Part shown: piece by piece, positions 36,585 through 45,700 of the stretch | Numbering within the stretch: the stretch's first letter is position 1 | How the letters are laid out: the number at the start of each line of letters is the position of its first letter | Source of the DNA: an uncultured Chloroflexales bacterium | GTDB lineage: Bacteria; Chloroflexota; Chloroflexia; Chloroflexales; Chloroflexaceae | DNA length: 64,000 nt | NCBI GenBank assembly: GCA_937902315.1 | Contig: CALGUG010000059.1 | Span: forward strand, 558,001 to 622,000 | Reading direction: 5' to 3' | Position numbers and translations under genes: made by a program | The notes under the pieces: model-generated | Seen by the model: only the letters and a program-made list of their open reading frames with translations | Told to the model about the DNA's origin: nothing | Databases searched by the model: none

Positions 36585-37400
36585 CGCTTTCTCCTTCATA
36601 CCAAATCTGCTTAAAGACTTCTCTTCCTGCAAGGCGAGGGAAAGGATAAAATAAGCGAACGAGTTGTGCAAGATTTCGCTTTGTCGCACGAAATCTTGCA
36701 CAATAAACATACTCAAGTTCCACTCTGTTAAAAGCCAACACAGAAATCAAGTAATCAAATTTAATATCAAGTAAGCGAACTTACAAAGCTCACCAGGAAT
36801 GTTGTGCCTAACACGACATTCCTGCGTGTTATTGCATGCGAAGTTAGGCAACAAAGTCGCTTACCGCACAATCACCCCACTATCCCCTCGTCAAGCCGCC
36901 TCTTTCCATAGATGTTGCAACTATAGCTAACAAAAACAAGCGCAAAAGAGTATGCGATTGGTAAAATGTGATTTAACTTTATTTACAAAATAAAGATGCT
37001 AAGAATGATGTTATCTATTCTTAACTTTACTTGTTTTTCCTTATCTATTCCTTTTATTTATCAAAGTTATTGCATTTGCATATCTTTGATCTGAACAAAG
37101 TGAATTTATATTACATTGTTCTAAGCTATTAGGATTCATTTTGTTTTGTTAATAACGTTTAATCATATGATTACCTATTTTTACCAGTACTAGAGAACCA
37201 TATATTATTATTATTCTAGTTGGTATAATACATCGATGGAATGGTTATTCTTGATTCTAAACCCAAACAATTACGGTAATTGTAATAATATTTCTTATTT
37301 TTATTACAAATAGTTTTATTTTGCAAATAATTAAAATATTTGTTTAAGTGATTGTTTATTGCCAACCTCTGTAGTAGCAATCAATTAACCATGAGGATGT
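36585..37400. other. Repeat copy and very AT-rich gap
   Basis: The left part holds a second-family repeat (36594-36740). From about 36900 to 37390 the DNA is far richer in A and T than anything nearby and has no gene-like frame. It leads up to gene C and must carry its promoter; similar but shorter AT-rich DNA precedes gene A. I see no operator that I can support. Confidence 0.55.
36594..36740. repeat. Second-family repeat copy with hairpin
   Basis: CATACCAAATCTGCTTAAAG start, hairpin TTGTGCAAGATTTCG (36664-36678) / CGAAATCTTGCACAA (36689-36703) with a 10-base loop, then TCAAGTTCCACTCTG. Same order as the copies at 7780 and 12294. It lies 10 bases behind gene B, so it may also act as its terminator region. 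Confidence 0.72.
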
Positions 37401-38666
37401 ATGAGTTCCCTAGCACAACCACCAAGCCAAGAACAAGATGAAATGCTTCAACTAGAGCGGCGCATCGCGGAGCTTGAAGCACAGATTGCCGATAGTTATA
37501 CGAACGAGTTGTTTTTTAAACAATCGATCGATATGCTCTGTATCATCGATTTTGATGGTTATTTTGTAACCTATAATGATGCCCTGAAAGAAACGCTCGG
37601 CTATAGCGATGAGAAGCTCCGTTCTCAGCCGTTCATCAATTTCATTCACCCCGACGATCGCGAGAACACCTTAAAGGTAACAGAAGAGATTACCCGAGGT
37701 AATAACCTGATCGCCTTCTCGAACCGCTATCAGATTGCAGACGGCAGCTACAAGCATATTCAATGGAATGTCAGCAGCGACGTAGAGCGCCAACGCATGT
37801 ATGCGAGCGCTCGTGATATCACGGCACTCCGCGCCCTCGATCAAGAATACCAGGTCTTGGCCGAGGTGATCGAGGAGATGAGCACCGCCGTTTCGATCTA
37901 TCGCCTCGCTGATCGCAACAACCCCGCCAGCCTGGTACTTGTAGATCTCAACGAGCCAACACTCAAGTTGCTTGGGGGCAACAAAAAAGCTGATTATATC
38001 GGCAAGACCATTCAGGATCTCTACAACCACCAGATCGATCAAGATATTATCGACCGCTATTATGCGGTTGCTACCGGTAAGATTCCCGAGGGCCGAAGCA
38101 CCTTCCAGATCGAAGGCAAGGACTTGGTCTGGGCTTATCGAGTCGATTGCTACAAGTTGGAAGATGATCATATCGGCGTTCTGATTGATGATATCACTCA
38201 GCAACTCCGCGCTGAGGAAGCCTTGCGTCAGTCGCTCATCCAAGAAGAGATCATTCGTATGCAGCAGCATACCTTGGAAGAGCTCTCGACACCGCTGATT
38301 CCGATCACTAACTCGATCACGATTATGCCGCTGATCGGTTCGCTCGACTCGCGCCGCGCTCAGCGTGTTATGGACACGCTCTTGCATGGTGTGGCCGAAA
38401 CCCGCTGCGATACGGTCATTATCGATATCACCGGTGTTTCGATGGTCGATACTCAGGTGGCAAATGTATTGATCCGCGCGGCTGAAGCTGTAAAACTGCT
38501 CGGCGCAGAAGCGATGATCACCGGCATTCGCCCCGAGGTGGCCCAAACCTTGATCGGACTTGGGGTGAACTTGGGCAATCTGCAAACGCTCAGCTCGCTT
38601 CAGAACGGTATTGCTTTGGCTATGGAAAAAGAGCATAAGGCCTCTACAAATCGTTTTCGCCGCTAA
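37401..38666 (+). CDS. PAS-PAS-STAS protein, RsbR-like (unit 2, gene C)
   Basis: 421 residues with coiled coil (QLERRIAELEAQIAD), PAS+PAC (FINFIHPDDREN; ADGSYKHIQWNVSSD), a second PAS-like region, a linker ending QQHTLEELSTPLIPI, and STAS (IMPLIGSLDSRRAQRVMDTLLHG). Phosphosite candidates are Ser in LDSRR and Thr in MVDTQVA. The first 60 residues follow gene A closely (ELFFKQSIDMLCI versus DLFFTHSLDMLCI), and the leader CATGAGGATGTATG matches as well. I read it as the duplicate of gene A. Gene D follows after 72 bases. Confidence 0.88.
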   Translation: MSSLAQPPSQEQDEMLQLERRIAELEAQIADSYTNELFFKQSIDMLCIIDFDGYFVTYNDALKETLGYSDEKLRSQPFINFIHPDDRENTLKVTEEITRGNNLIAFSNRYQIADGSYKHIQWNVSSDVERQRMYASARDITALRALDQEYQVLAEVIEEMSTAVSIYRLADRNNPASLVLVDLNEPTLKLLGGNKKADYIGKTIQDLYNHQIDQDIIDRYYAVATGKIPEGRSTFQIEGKDLVWAYRVDCYKLEDDHIGVLIDDITQQLRAEEALRQSLIQEEIIRMQQHTLEELSTPLIPITNSITIMPLIGSLDSRRAQRVMDTLLHGVAETRCDTVIIDITGVSMVDTQVANVLIRAAEAVKLLGAEAMITGIRPEVAQTLIGLGVNLGNLQTLSSLQNGIALAMEKEHKASTNRFRR

Positions 38667-38738
38667 ACAGCTCGTCAATCATCGTAGCATAGGCCTCCCT
38701 AGGGCCATCGCCTGAGGGAACTAAGGATAAACACTCTT

Positions 38739-39965
38739 ATGACAACTGATATCGGCGTGCTTCGTGAGCGTGTAGCCGCCTTAGAAGCACAAGCACAGGA
38801 AAAAATTACTTACCAGATTTTATTCGAGCGAGCTTTAGACCTCTTATTTGTCGTTGATCTGCAAGGCTACGTCAAACGCTGCAATCCAACAGCGCTACGA
38901 ACCTTGGGTTATAGCTTAGAAGAGCTCCAAACAAAGCCTCTCTTGGATTTTGTGCATCCTGATGATCGTGATGCTAGCATTGCCTTCTTTGCAAGCAAAG
39001 CACAGTCAGAAATCGTAGAGGCGTTTCACAATCGCTACATCTGTAAAGATGGAAGCATTGTGCACCTGACCTGGAGAAGCATATTTAACGAAGAGACCCA
39101 AGAGATCTTTACAACCGCTCGCGATATCACCGATTTGTATCAGCTTGATCGAGAGCGTCGTCGCTTGGTTGAGATCACCCAGAATATGCGAATGGGTCTT
39201 TTGATCTATCGCCTTGATGATATCGATGATGCGCACTCGCTACGACTGGTCGCCTGTAACCCCGCCGCTTCAAAATTTGTAGGTGGCAAGGAACTGCGCC
39301 CTCATATCGGACAGCGCATTGGCGAGATCTTCCCTGGTATGTTGAGCCACGAAGTACTCGCTGTCTATCGTAATGTAGTGGTCAATCAAGAGGCCGTAGA
39401 GATCAAAGATACGCCCTACCATGACGAGACTATCTCGGCCGTCTTCGATGTGCGTGCCTTCCCCTTGCCCGATCAGCAGATCGCCATTCTGTTTGAAGAT
39501 GTAACCGACAAGCGTCGCGAAGAAGAGATGCAGCGTCAGGCGATGATCCAAAACGAGATCATTCGCACCCAGCAGCGCACCTTAGACGAGCTTTCTACGC
39601 CGCTGATCCCGATCACCGACACCATTTTGGTGATGCCTTTGATCGGTGTGATGGACTCGCGACGTGCTCAGCGCGTAATGGACACACTGCTCTACGGCGT
39701 GGCCGAGACTCGCGGTTCGACGGTAGTGCTCGATATCACGGGCGTTTCGATGGTCGATACCCAGGTGGCGAATGTGCTGGTGCGAGCCGCCGAGTCGATC
39801 AAGCTCTTAGGAGCCGAAGCCATGATCACCGGTATTCGCCCCGAAGTGGCCCAAACCCTGGTGAACTTGGGCGTCGATCTCTCGAATCTGCGCACCCTCA
39901 GCTCGCTCCAGAGCGGTATCGCACAGGCCCTCGCCAGCGAAGCGCGCCGCAATGGCAAATCATAA
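38739..39965 (+). CDS. PAS-PAS-STAS protein, RsbR-like (unit 2, gene D)
   Basis: 408 residues. It has a short coiled coil, a PAS domain (YSLEELQTKPLLDFVHPDDRDA), a second PAS-like region and a C-terminal STAS (LSTPLIPITDTILVMPLIGVMDSRR ... MVDTQVANVL ... TGIRPEVAQTLVNLGVDL). Phosphosite candidates are Ser (MDSRR) and Thr (VDTQ). The N-terminal region resembles gene B (FERALDLLFVVDLQGYVKRCNPTALRTLGY versus FEHALDCFCIVAPNGYLKHCNEAMLKTLGY). The STAS domains of all four genes are much more alike than their sensor parts, as expected for subunits of one shared complex with different inputs. Confidence 0.88.
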   Translation: MTTDIGVLRERVAALEAQAQEKITYQILFERALDLLFVVDLQGYVKRCNPTALRTLGYSLEELQTKPLLDFVHPDDRDASIAFFASKAQSEIVEAFHNRYICKDGSIVHLTWRSIFNEETQEIFTTARDITDLYQLDRERRRLVEITQNMRMGLLIYRLDDIDDAHSLRLVACNPAASKFVGGKELRPHIGQRIGEIFPGMLSHEVLAVYRNVVVNQEAVEIKDTPYHDETISAVFDVRAFPLPDQQIAILFEDVTDKRREEEMQRQAMIQNEIIRTQQRTLDELSTPLIPITDTILVMPLIGVMDSRRAQRVMDTLLYGVAETRGSTVVLDITGVSMVDTQVANVLVRAAESIKLLGAEAMITGIRPEVAQTLVNLGVDLSNLRTLSSLQSGIAQALASEARRNGKS

Positions 39966-40067
39966 TCGACGTCGTTTGTTTCGCACACAAACAGAGGCGG
40001 AGTTCGACTACTGGTCTAACTCCGCCTGTTTATTGGGCGTAATAGGTATAGTCCCCTAAAAAAGTCT

Positions 40068-40272
40068 TCTAGCGCGTCCGCCTACGGCTACCAACGAGAG
40101 TTCCACTACGATACGGTGCTATGAGGGGAGCTGCGCGATCGCGCAGCTCCCCGCTCAATGATTTCAACGCTATTTCGTTGTTTGCGCTGCGGCTACGCTG
40201 CTGCAAAGATGCTCGCTATCTACAGACCTTATCGCGTTGGATGGCCGACCTGATAGCCGTAGGCGGACGCGC
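40068..40272. repeat. MITE-like inverted-end element, copy 5 (short)
   Basis: The shortest copy, about 200 bp, with the best-matched ends: GCGTCCGCCTACGGCTA (40073-40089) is the exact reverse complement of TAGCCGTAGGCGGACGC (40255-40271). The centre has a 28-bp perfect palindrome at 40125-40152 (half-site GGGGAGCTGCGCGA). It lies between gene D and hemL, in a 395-base gap without genes. Confidence 0.85.
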
Positions 40273-40360
40273 TTGTGCTCTTCTTGGAGGAAAAGACCTC
40301 TCCGCCAGCCCAAGCAGATGCTTCGTTAAGCAGAACCTGTGATGACGGAGCGCAAACGAG

Positions 40361-41653
40361 CTAGAGCACCTCGCGAATGGCCTTTAGGGTCTCGTCGATC
40401 ACCTCGTTGGTGTGGGCCGAGCTGACAAAACAGGCCTCGAACTGCGAAGGCGCGAAGTAGCAGCCCCGCTCGAGCATCTTCCAGAAGAATTCGCCAAAGC
40501 GCTTGGTATCGGCGTATGCGCGCGCCTCGCTATAGCTGTTGATCTGCTGGCCGTGCTCTTTAAGGAAGTAGAAGCCGAACATCGTACCCAAGTTGGCGAC
40601 CTGAACCGGAATGTTCTTTTCGGCGCAGATGCGGCGAATACCGTCGGCCAGGCGCGTGGTGCTCTCGACGATCGCATCGAAGATCTTGGGATCGGCGACT
40701 TGGCGTAGGGTCGCCAAACCTGCCGCCATGGCCAAGGGGTTGCCCGAGAGCGTGCCAGCTTGGTACATCGGGCCAGCGGGCGCCACAGTCTGCATAATCT
40801 CGCGCTTGCCAGCGTAGGCGCCGACCGGTAGGCCACCGCCGATCACCTTGCCCAAACAGGTGATATCGGGATCGATGCCCCAGTAGCCTTGCGCGCCGCC
40901 GGGCGAAACACGAAAGCCCGTCATCACTTCGTCGAAGATAAAGAGCGCGCCGTACTTGCGAGTCAGCTCGCGCAGACCTTGATGGAAGCCGGGTTTGGGC
41001 AGCACAAAGCCCATGTTGGCTGCGATCGGTTCGACGATCACGGCGGCGATGTCGTTGCCATGCTCGGCGAAGAGCTGCTCGACGGCCTCTAGATCGTTGA
41101 ACTCGGCGGTGAGGGTGCTGGCTGTGGTCGAGGCGGGCACACCTGGGCTATCGGGCAGGCCCAAGGTCGCGACGCCGCTGCCAGCTTGCACCAGCAGCAT
41201 ATCGGCGTGGCCATGGTAGCAGCCGCTAAACTTCACGATCTTGTTGCGGCCCGTGTAGGCGCGCGCCAGACGCAAAGCGCTCATGGTGGCCTCGGTGCCG
41301 CTGTTCACAAAACGCACCTGCTCGATGCTGGGCATCAGCGCGATAACCTGCTCGGCCAGCTCGGTCTCGAGTTTGGTGGGCGCGCCATAGCTGGTACCGA
41401 GCGCTGCCTGATCGGTGATAGCCTTGAGCACATCGGGCTGAGCGTGGCCGACGATCAGCGGACCCCACGAAAGTACATAGTCGATGTATCTGTTGCCATC
41501 AGCGTCCCAGATGTAGGGGCCTTGGCCGCGCTCGATAAAGAGCGGCGAGCCGCCGACGCCTCGAAAGGCGCGCACTGGCGAGTTTACTCCACCCGGTAAA
41601 ACCCGTTGGGCCTCTTCAAAAAGCTGTTTAGAACGATCGAATGATACCGCCAT
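40361..41653 (-). CDS. hemL: Glutamate-1-semialdehyde 2,1-aminomutase
   Basis: About 430 residues. ATG 41653 is taken as start; a GTG 12 bases upstream is also possible. Class III aminotransferase signatures are VNSGTEATMSALRLARAYTGR, KFSGCYHGHAD, LFIFDEVMTGFRV and CLGKVIGGGLPVGAYAGKREIM, with the PLP lysine at residue 269. It converts glutamate-1-semialdehyde to 5-aminolevulinate, the second step of the C5 route after HemA. It is the last gene of the hem operon (72 bases behind hemE plus leader). Confidence 0.96.
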   Translation of the reverse strand: MAVSFDRSKQLFEEAQRVLPGGVNSPVRAFRGVGGSPLFIERGQGPYIWDADGNRYIDYVLSWGPLIVGHAQPDVLKAITDQAALGTSYGAPTKLETELAEQVIALMPSIEQVRFVNSGTEATMSALRLARAYTGRNKIVKFSGCYHGHADMLLVQAGSGVATLGLPDSPGVPASTTASTLTAEFNDLEAVEQLFAEHGNDIAAVIVEPIAANMGFVLPKPGFHQGLRELTRKYGALFIFDEVMTGFRVSPGGAQGYWGIDPDITCLGKVIGGGLPVGAYAGKREIMQTVAPAGPMYQAGTLSGNPLAMAAGLATLRQVADPKIFDAIVESTTRLADGIRRICAEKNIPVQVANLGTMFGFYFLKEHGQQINSYSEARAYADTKRFGEFFWKMLERGCYFAPSQFEACFVSSAHTNEVIDETLKAIREVL

Positions 41654-41737
41654 GGTTATAATCACTTTCTCTTAGATAACAAGAGGGCGAGCACATTGCG
41701 CACTCGCCACCTTGAAACACAACTATGGACCTAACAG

Positions 41738-42775
41738 CTATTCGTAACTGTGAACCAGCTCGACCAAGCGACGCACATTGTCGACGGGTGTATCGGGCAG
41801 AATGCCGTGGCCCAGATTGAAGATATGACCCGGACGACCAGCAGCGCGGTTCAGAATATCGAGTGCGCGGCGCTCAACTTCGGGCCAAGGTGCCAACAGA
41901 GCGTGCGGATCGAGATTACCTTGAATAGCGAAGCCCGGGCCGATCTGGGCCCATGCCTCGTCGAGCGAGACGCGCCAATCGACGCCTAGCACATCGGCTT
42001 CGGTTTCGCGCAGCACGCCCAGCATGCTGCTCATATCGGTGCCGAAGTAGATGACTGGAACCGAGCGGCCTTGGGCCTTTAGGTTCGCCCGCACATCGTC
42101 GATACAGCGCTTCACAAAGGGCAGAACGTATTCGCTGTAGTCGAATGGGCCGAGCGCGCCCGCCCAGCTATCGAAGAGCTGCAGCACATCGGCGCCCGCT
42201 TCGACTTGGGCCACGAGATAGTCGCTGGCCAGATCGGTCAACTTGTCCATCAGCGCGAACCAATCTTCACGCTGGGTGTACATCATCAGCTTGGTGCGCT
42301 TAAAGTCACGCGACGGGCCGCCCTCGATCGCATAGCTCGCCAAAGTGAAGGGCGCGCCGCTGAAGCCGAAGAGCGGAATGCGATCGTTCAGCTCGCGTTT
42401 GACGATCTTGATCGCTTCGAGCGTGAAGCTCATCGACTCGCGGGCGTCGCTCTTGCGCAGAGCAGCGATATCGGCGCTCGAACGAACCGGGTTGTGAATG
42501 ACTGGCCCCGGGTTAAAGTCGATCTGGAAGCCTAAGCCCTCCAGCGGCGGAATGATATCCGAGAATATAATCGCCGCATCGAGATCGAACTGGCGAATCG
42601 GTTGCAGAGTCAGTTCGGCAGCGATATCGGGCGTTTTAACGCGGGTCAGAAAGTCGTAATCGTTGCGCAGGGCGCGAAATTCGGGCAGATAGCGGCCCGC
42701 CTGGCGCATCAACCAAATTGGTGTGCGGTCGGTCTCTTCTCGGCGACAAGCGCGTAATAAACGGTCGTTTTGCAT
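41738..42775 (-). CDS. hemE: Uroporphyrinogen decarboxylase
   Basis: 345 residues, normal length. It has the N-terminal TPIWLMRQAGRYLPEFR signature with the substrate-binding Arg residues, AAIIFSDIIPPLEGLGF, GFSGAPFTLASYAIEGGPSRDF, and the C-terminal FNLGHGILPDTPVDNVRRLVE. It removes four acetate carboxyls from uroporphyrinogen III to give coproporphyrinogen III in the cytoplasm. It lies between hemB (33-base gap) and hemL in the operon. Confidence 0.96.
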   Translation of the reverse strand: MQNDRLLRACRREETDRTPIWLMRQAGRYLPEFRALRNDYDFLTRVKTPDIAAELTLQPIRQFDLDAAIIFSDIIPPLEGLGFQIDFNPGPVIHNPVRSSADIAALRKSDARESMSFTLEAIKIVKRELNDRIPLFGFSGAPFTLASYAIEGGPSRDFKRTKLMMYTQREDWFALMDKLTDLASDYLVAQVEAGADVLQLFDSWAGALGPFDYSEYVLPFVKRCIDDVRANLKAQGRSVPVIYFGTDMSSMLGVLRETEADVLGVDWRVSLDEAWAQIGPGFAIQGNLDPHALLAPWPEVERRALDILNRAAGRPGHIFNLGHGILPDTPVDNVRRLVELVHSYE

Positions 42776-42808
42776 ACCAACCTTTCACAAGCAAAGGTGT
42801 GAACCGGC

Positions 42809-43819
42809 CTAACTGAGCCAGCGCACCACGTCCTTTGCGAAATAGCTAATAATCATATCGGCACCAGCTCGGCGAATGGCGTAGAGGCTCTCTAAAGCCA
42901 CACGCTCTTCGTCGATCCAGCCATTGGCCGCCGCAGCTTTGATCATGCTGAACTCGCCCGAAACCTGATAGGCAGCTAAAGGCAGATCGAAGCGCTCACG
43001 CACCTTCTGAATAATGTCCAAATAGGCACCGGCTGGCTTGACCATCAACATATCGGCACCTTCGGCCACATCGAGCTCAACCTCTTTCAGAGCCTCGCGC
43101 GTGTTGGCGTAGTCCATCTGGTATTGGCTGCGGTCGCCGAACGAGGGCGGGCTTTCGGCAGCGTCGCGGAAGGGGCCGTAGAAGCCGCTGGCGAACTTGG
43201 CGGCGTAACTCATTACGATCGTATGCTGCTGATTGGCACCGTCGAGGGCCGAGCGAATCGCGGCGATCATGCCATCGAGCATGCCAGAGGGCGCGATGAT
43301 ATCGGCTCCCGCTTGGGCGTGCACCACCGAAGCACGGCCTAACAGCTCGAGCGTCTCGTCGTTCAGCAGATAGCCCTCGCCCAACTGCTCGTGATAATAG
43401 GGCGATTCGGGTGTGTTGAGCAGACCGCAGTGGCCGTGATCGGTATATTCACAAAAACACATATCCGAGATCACCACCAGATCGGGCGCGACCTCTTTGA
43501 TGGCGCGAATCGCTTGCGGCACAATACCGTTGGGGTCGTAGTTCTCGCTGCCTTGGGCGTCTTTATGGGCCGGAATGCCGAATAGTAGCACGGCTGGAAT
43601 GCCCATGCTGGCGACTTCGCGCACCTCGTTTTTGAGCGTATCGACCGACCATTGGTAGTGGCCCGGCATCGAAACGATCGGGCGTTGGATGCCCTCGCCG
43701 TGGCGCACAAAGAGCGGATAGATCAGATTATCGGGGCTAAGTGTCGTCTCGCGCACCATGCGGCGCAGAGCGGGTGTGCGGCGCAGACGACGCGGCCTTA
43801 AAGCGGGGAACGATCCCAT
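42809..43819 (-). CDS. hemB: Porphobilinogen synthase (5-aminolevulinate dehydratase)
   Basis: 336 residues. It carries the metal-binding stretch DMCFCEYTDHGHCG with three cysteines, as in zinc-dependent HemB enzymes, the two active-site lysines in SYAAKFASGFYGPFRDA and MVKPAGAYLDII, and AAYQVSGEFSMIKAAA. It condenses two 5-aminolevulinate molecules to porphobilinogen. It starts 2 bases after the hemD stop, so translation is probably coupled. Confidence 0.96.
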   Translation of the reverse strand: MGSFPALRPRRLRRTPALRRMVRETTLSPDNLIYPLFVRHGEGIQRPIVSMPGHYQWSVDTLKNEVREVASMGIPAVLLFGIPAHKDAQGSENYDPNGIVPQAIRAIKEVAPDLVVISDMCFCEYTDHGHCGLLNTPESPYYHEQLGEGYLLNDETLELLGRASVVHAQAGADIIAPSGMLDGMIAAIRSALDGANQQHTIVMSYAAKFASGFYGPFRDAAESPPSFGDRSQYQMDYANTREALKEVELDVAEGADMLMVKPAGAYLDIIQKVRERFDLPLAAYQVSGEFSMIKAAAANGWIDEERVALESLYAIRRAGADMIISYFAKDVVRWLS

Positions 43820-43821
43820 GC

Positions 43822-44613
43822 TTAAACCTCATTCTTGTTGTCAATATAGTCGAGCAGCGCAGCGAGCATGCCCTCTTCGGTATAGGTCGAAGCGACTACG
43901 GTCGCTTGGATTCCCAGAGCAGACAAGTCGTTGGCTGTAGTAGGGCCGATGGCTACAATAACGGTTCGTTTCGCGATCTCAAGGGCGGTTGCGCTGAGCC
44001 GTTCAACAAAAAAACGGCCTGCCGAGCCACTGGCAAAGGTGATCGCATCGACTTTGCCAGCGCGCAAAAGCGATTCAAGGTCGACGCCACCTTCCGCTGC
44101 GACGGTATGGTAGGCGATCACACGCTCCACCTGAGCGCCTGCGCGAGTCAACAGCTCTTGCAGCTTGGGGTGAGCCAGATCGGCGTTCAACAAAAGCACC
44201 CGTTGGCCGTGCAGATCGCCGAGCATTTCAGCCAGAGAATCGGCGATAAAACGCTCGGGCACGCGCTCGACTTCGCGGCCTAACAGCTCGCGGCAGGCTG
44301 TCGCTGTAGCGGGACCGACCGCAGCGATGCGTAGTTGGCTCGCCTGCTGAAAGCTCTGCTTGAGATCGGCGCGTTGCTGGAGGCGTTGGTCGATAAAACG
44401 AACGGTGGTTGCGCTGGTGCAGATCAACCAGTCGAACTCGCCGCTGCGTGCAAGAGCGTTGTCAAAGCTGCTGAGATCGTCGGGTGCTTTGAAGGCGATG
44501 GTCGGGAAGAAGAGCGGCTCGGCTCCAAGCGTTCGCAAACGCTCGGCCAGAGAGGCCGCCTGCTGTTCGGCGCGAGTGATCACCACTCGCCAACCTGTAA
44601 GCGCTCCACTCAT
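43822..44613 (-). CDS. hemD: Uroporphyrinogen-III synthase
   Basis: 263 residues, a weakly conserved family recognised from GWRVVITRAEQQAASLAERLRTLGAEPLFFPTIAF, FDWLICTSATTVRFIDQRL, and VDAITFASGSAGRFFVERLS followed by VIVAIGPTTANDLSALGI. It closes hydroxymethylbilane with inversion of ring D. It is placed between hemC (4-base gap) and hemB (2-base gap), which supports the call. Confidence 0.94.
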   Translation of the reverse strand: MSGALTGWRVVITRAEQQAASLAERLRTLGAEPLFFPTIAFKAPDDLSSFDNALARSGEFDWLICTSATTVRFIDQRLQQRADLKQSFQQASQLRIAAVGPATATACRELLGREVERVPERFIADSLAEMLGDLHGQRVLLLNADLAHPKLQELLTRAGAQVERVIAYHTVAAEGGVDLESLLRAGKVDAITFASGSAGRFFVERLSATALEIAKRTVIVAIGPTTANDLSALGIQATVVASTYTEEGMLAALLDYIDNKNEV

Positions 44614-44617
44614 CGTT

Positions 44618-45571
44618 CTAGAGCGCTTCTATCAAGGCGGCCGCGCCTTGGGCTAAGAGCTCTTCAGCGAGGGCCACGCCCAGCGCTTCGGGGTCGCCAG
44701 CCGAGTTACGCACACCTTTGATGATCGTACGCCCATCGCGCGAGCCGACCATGCCTTTGATCTGCAGGCTGCCATCGGCTTGCAACTGGGCGTTAGCGCC
44801 CATCGGCACTTGGCAGCCGCCTTCCAGACGGCGCAGGAAGGCTCGTTCGGCCAGAGCCGCCTTGCGGCTTTGAGGATCATCGAGCACGCTCAGCAGTGCA
44901 AGGGTTTCGCTATCGTCGGCGCGACATTCGATGGCTAAAATACCTTGCGAGACGGCGGGCACCATTAGATCGGCCGGAAAGTATTGGCTGATGCGCGCCT
45001 CTAAGCCGATGCGCAGGAGGCCGGCTGAGGCCAGAATAATCGCATCGTACTGGCCCTCATCGAGTTTGCGCAAACGTGTGTCGATATTGCCGCGCAGATC
45101 GCTGATGCGTAGATCGGGGCGCAGGGCCAGAAGCTGGCTGGTGCGGCGTAAGCTGCTGGTACCAACATGGGCGTTGGGCGGCAGAACCGAAAGCTGCTGA
45201 TCGACTTCGCGCTGGGCTGGGGCTGGGGCATTAGCAGGCAACACAAGCGCGTCCCAGGGCTGTTCACGCGCGGGGAAGGCCGCTAAGCTCAAGCCGTCGG
45301 CGGTTACAGAGGGGAGGTCTTTGCAGCTATGCACCGCGAGATCGACCTGTTTCTCTAGCAGAGCGACTTCTAACTCTTTGATAAACAAGCCTTTGTCGCC
45401 GACTGCCGAGAGCGCAATGCCCGATGCTTGGGTGCGGTCGCCAACTGTGCTAATGATCTGCAATTCGACTTCGAGGCCGGGGTGGGCCTTGCGCAAGCTA
45501 TCAGCGACCATCTCCGATTGAGCAAGCGCCAACTTGCTACCTCTGGTGCCGATAATAAGCTTTCGTTCCAT
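44618..45571 (-). CDS. hemC: Hydroxymethylbilane synthase (porphobilinogen deaminase)
   Basis: 317 residues. The start IIGTRGSKLALAQSEMVADSL and VHSCKDLPS are family signatures. LEGGCQVPMGANA carries Cys253, which binds the dipyrromethane cofactor. It links four porphobilinogen units into hydroxymethylbilane. It is the second gene of the hem operon, 129 bases behind hemA; that gap is long enough for an internal promoter but none is clear. Confidence 0.96.
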   Translation of the reverse strand: MERKLIIGTRGSKLALAQSEMVADSLRKAHPGLEVELQIISTVGDRTQASGIALSAVGDKGLFIKELEVALLEKQVDLAVHSCKDLPSVTADGLSLAAFPAREQPWDALVLPANAPAPAQREVDQQLSVLPPNAHVGTSSLRRTSQLLALRPDLRISDLRGNIDTRLRKLDEGQYDAIILASAGLLRIGLEARISQYFPADLMVPAVSQGILAIECRADDSETLALLSVLDDPQSRKAALAERAFLRRLEGGCQVPMGANAQLQADGSLQIKGMVGSRDGRTIIKGVRNSAGDPEALGVALAEELLAQGAAALIEAL

Positions 45572-45700
45572 ATCTATTTCTACTCTCGTTCACTCCACCA
45601 AGCGCGCTGGCTGATGGAAGGCTCTTCTCAAAAGCGAAATGCAAGACACGCCGAAACCCGGCACCTTAGCTCGTGCCACGTCTCAGCCTGCTTGCACGAT

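Noticed and set aside
37671..38678. 335-codon minus-strand frame
   Set aside because: Antisense shadow of the PAS-STAS gene C.
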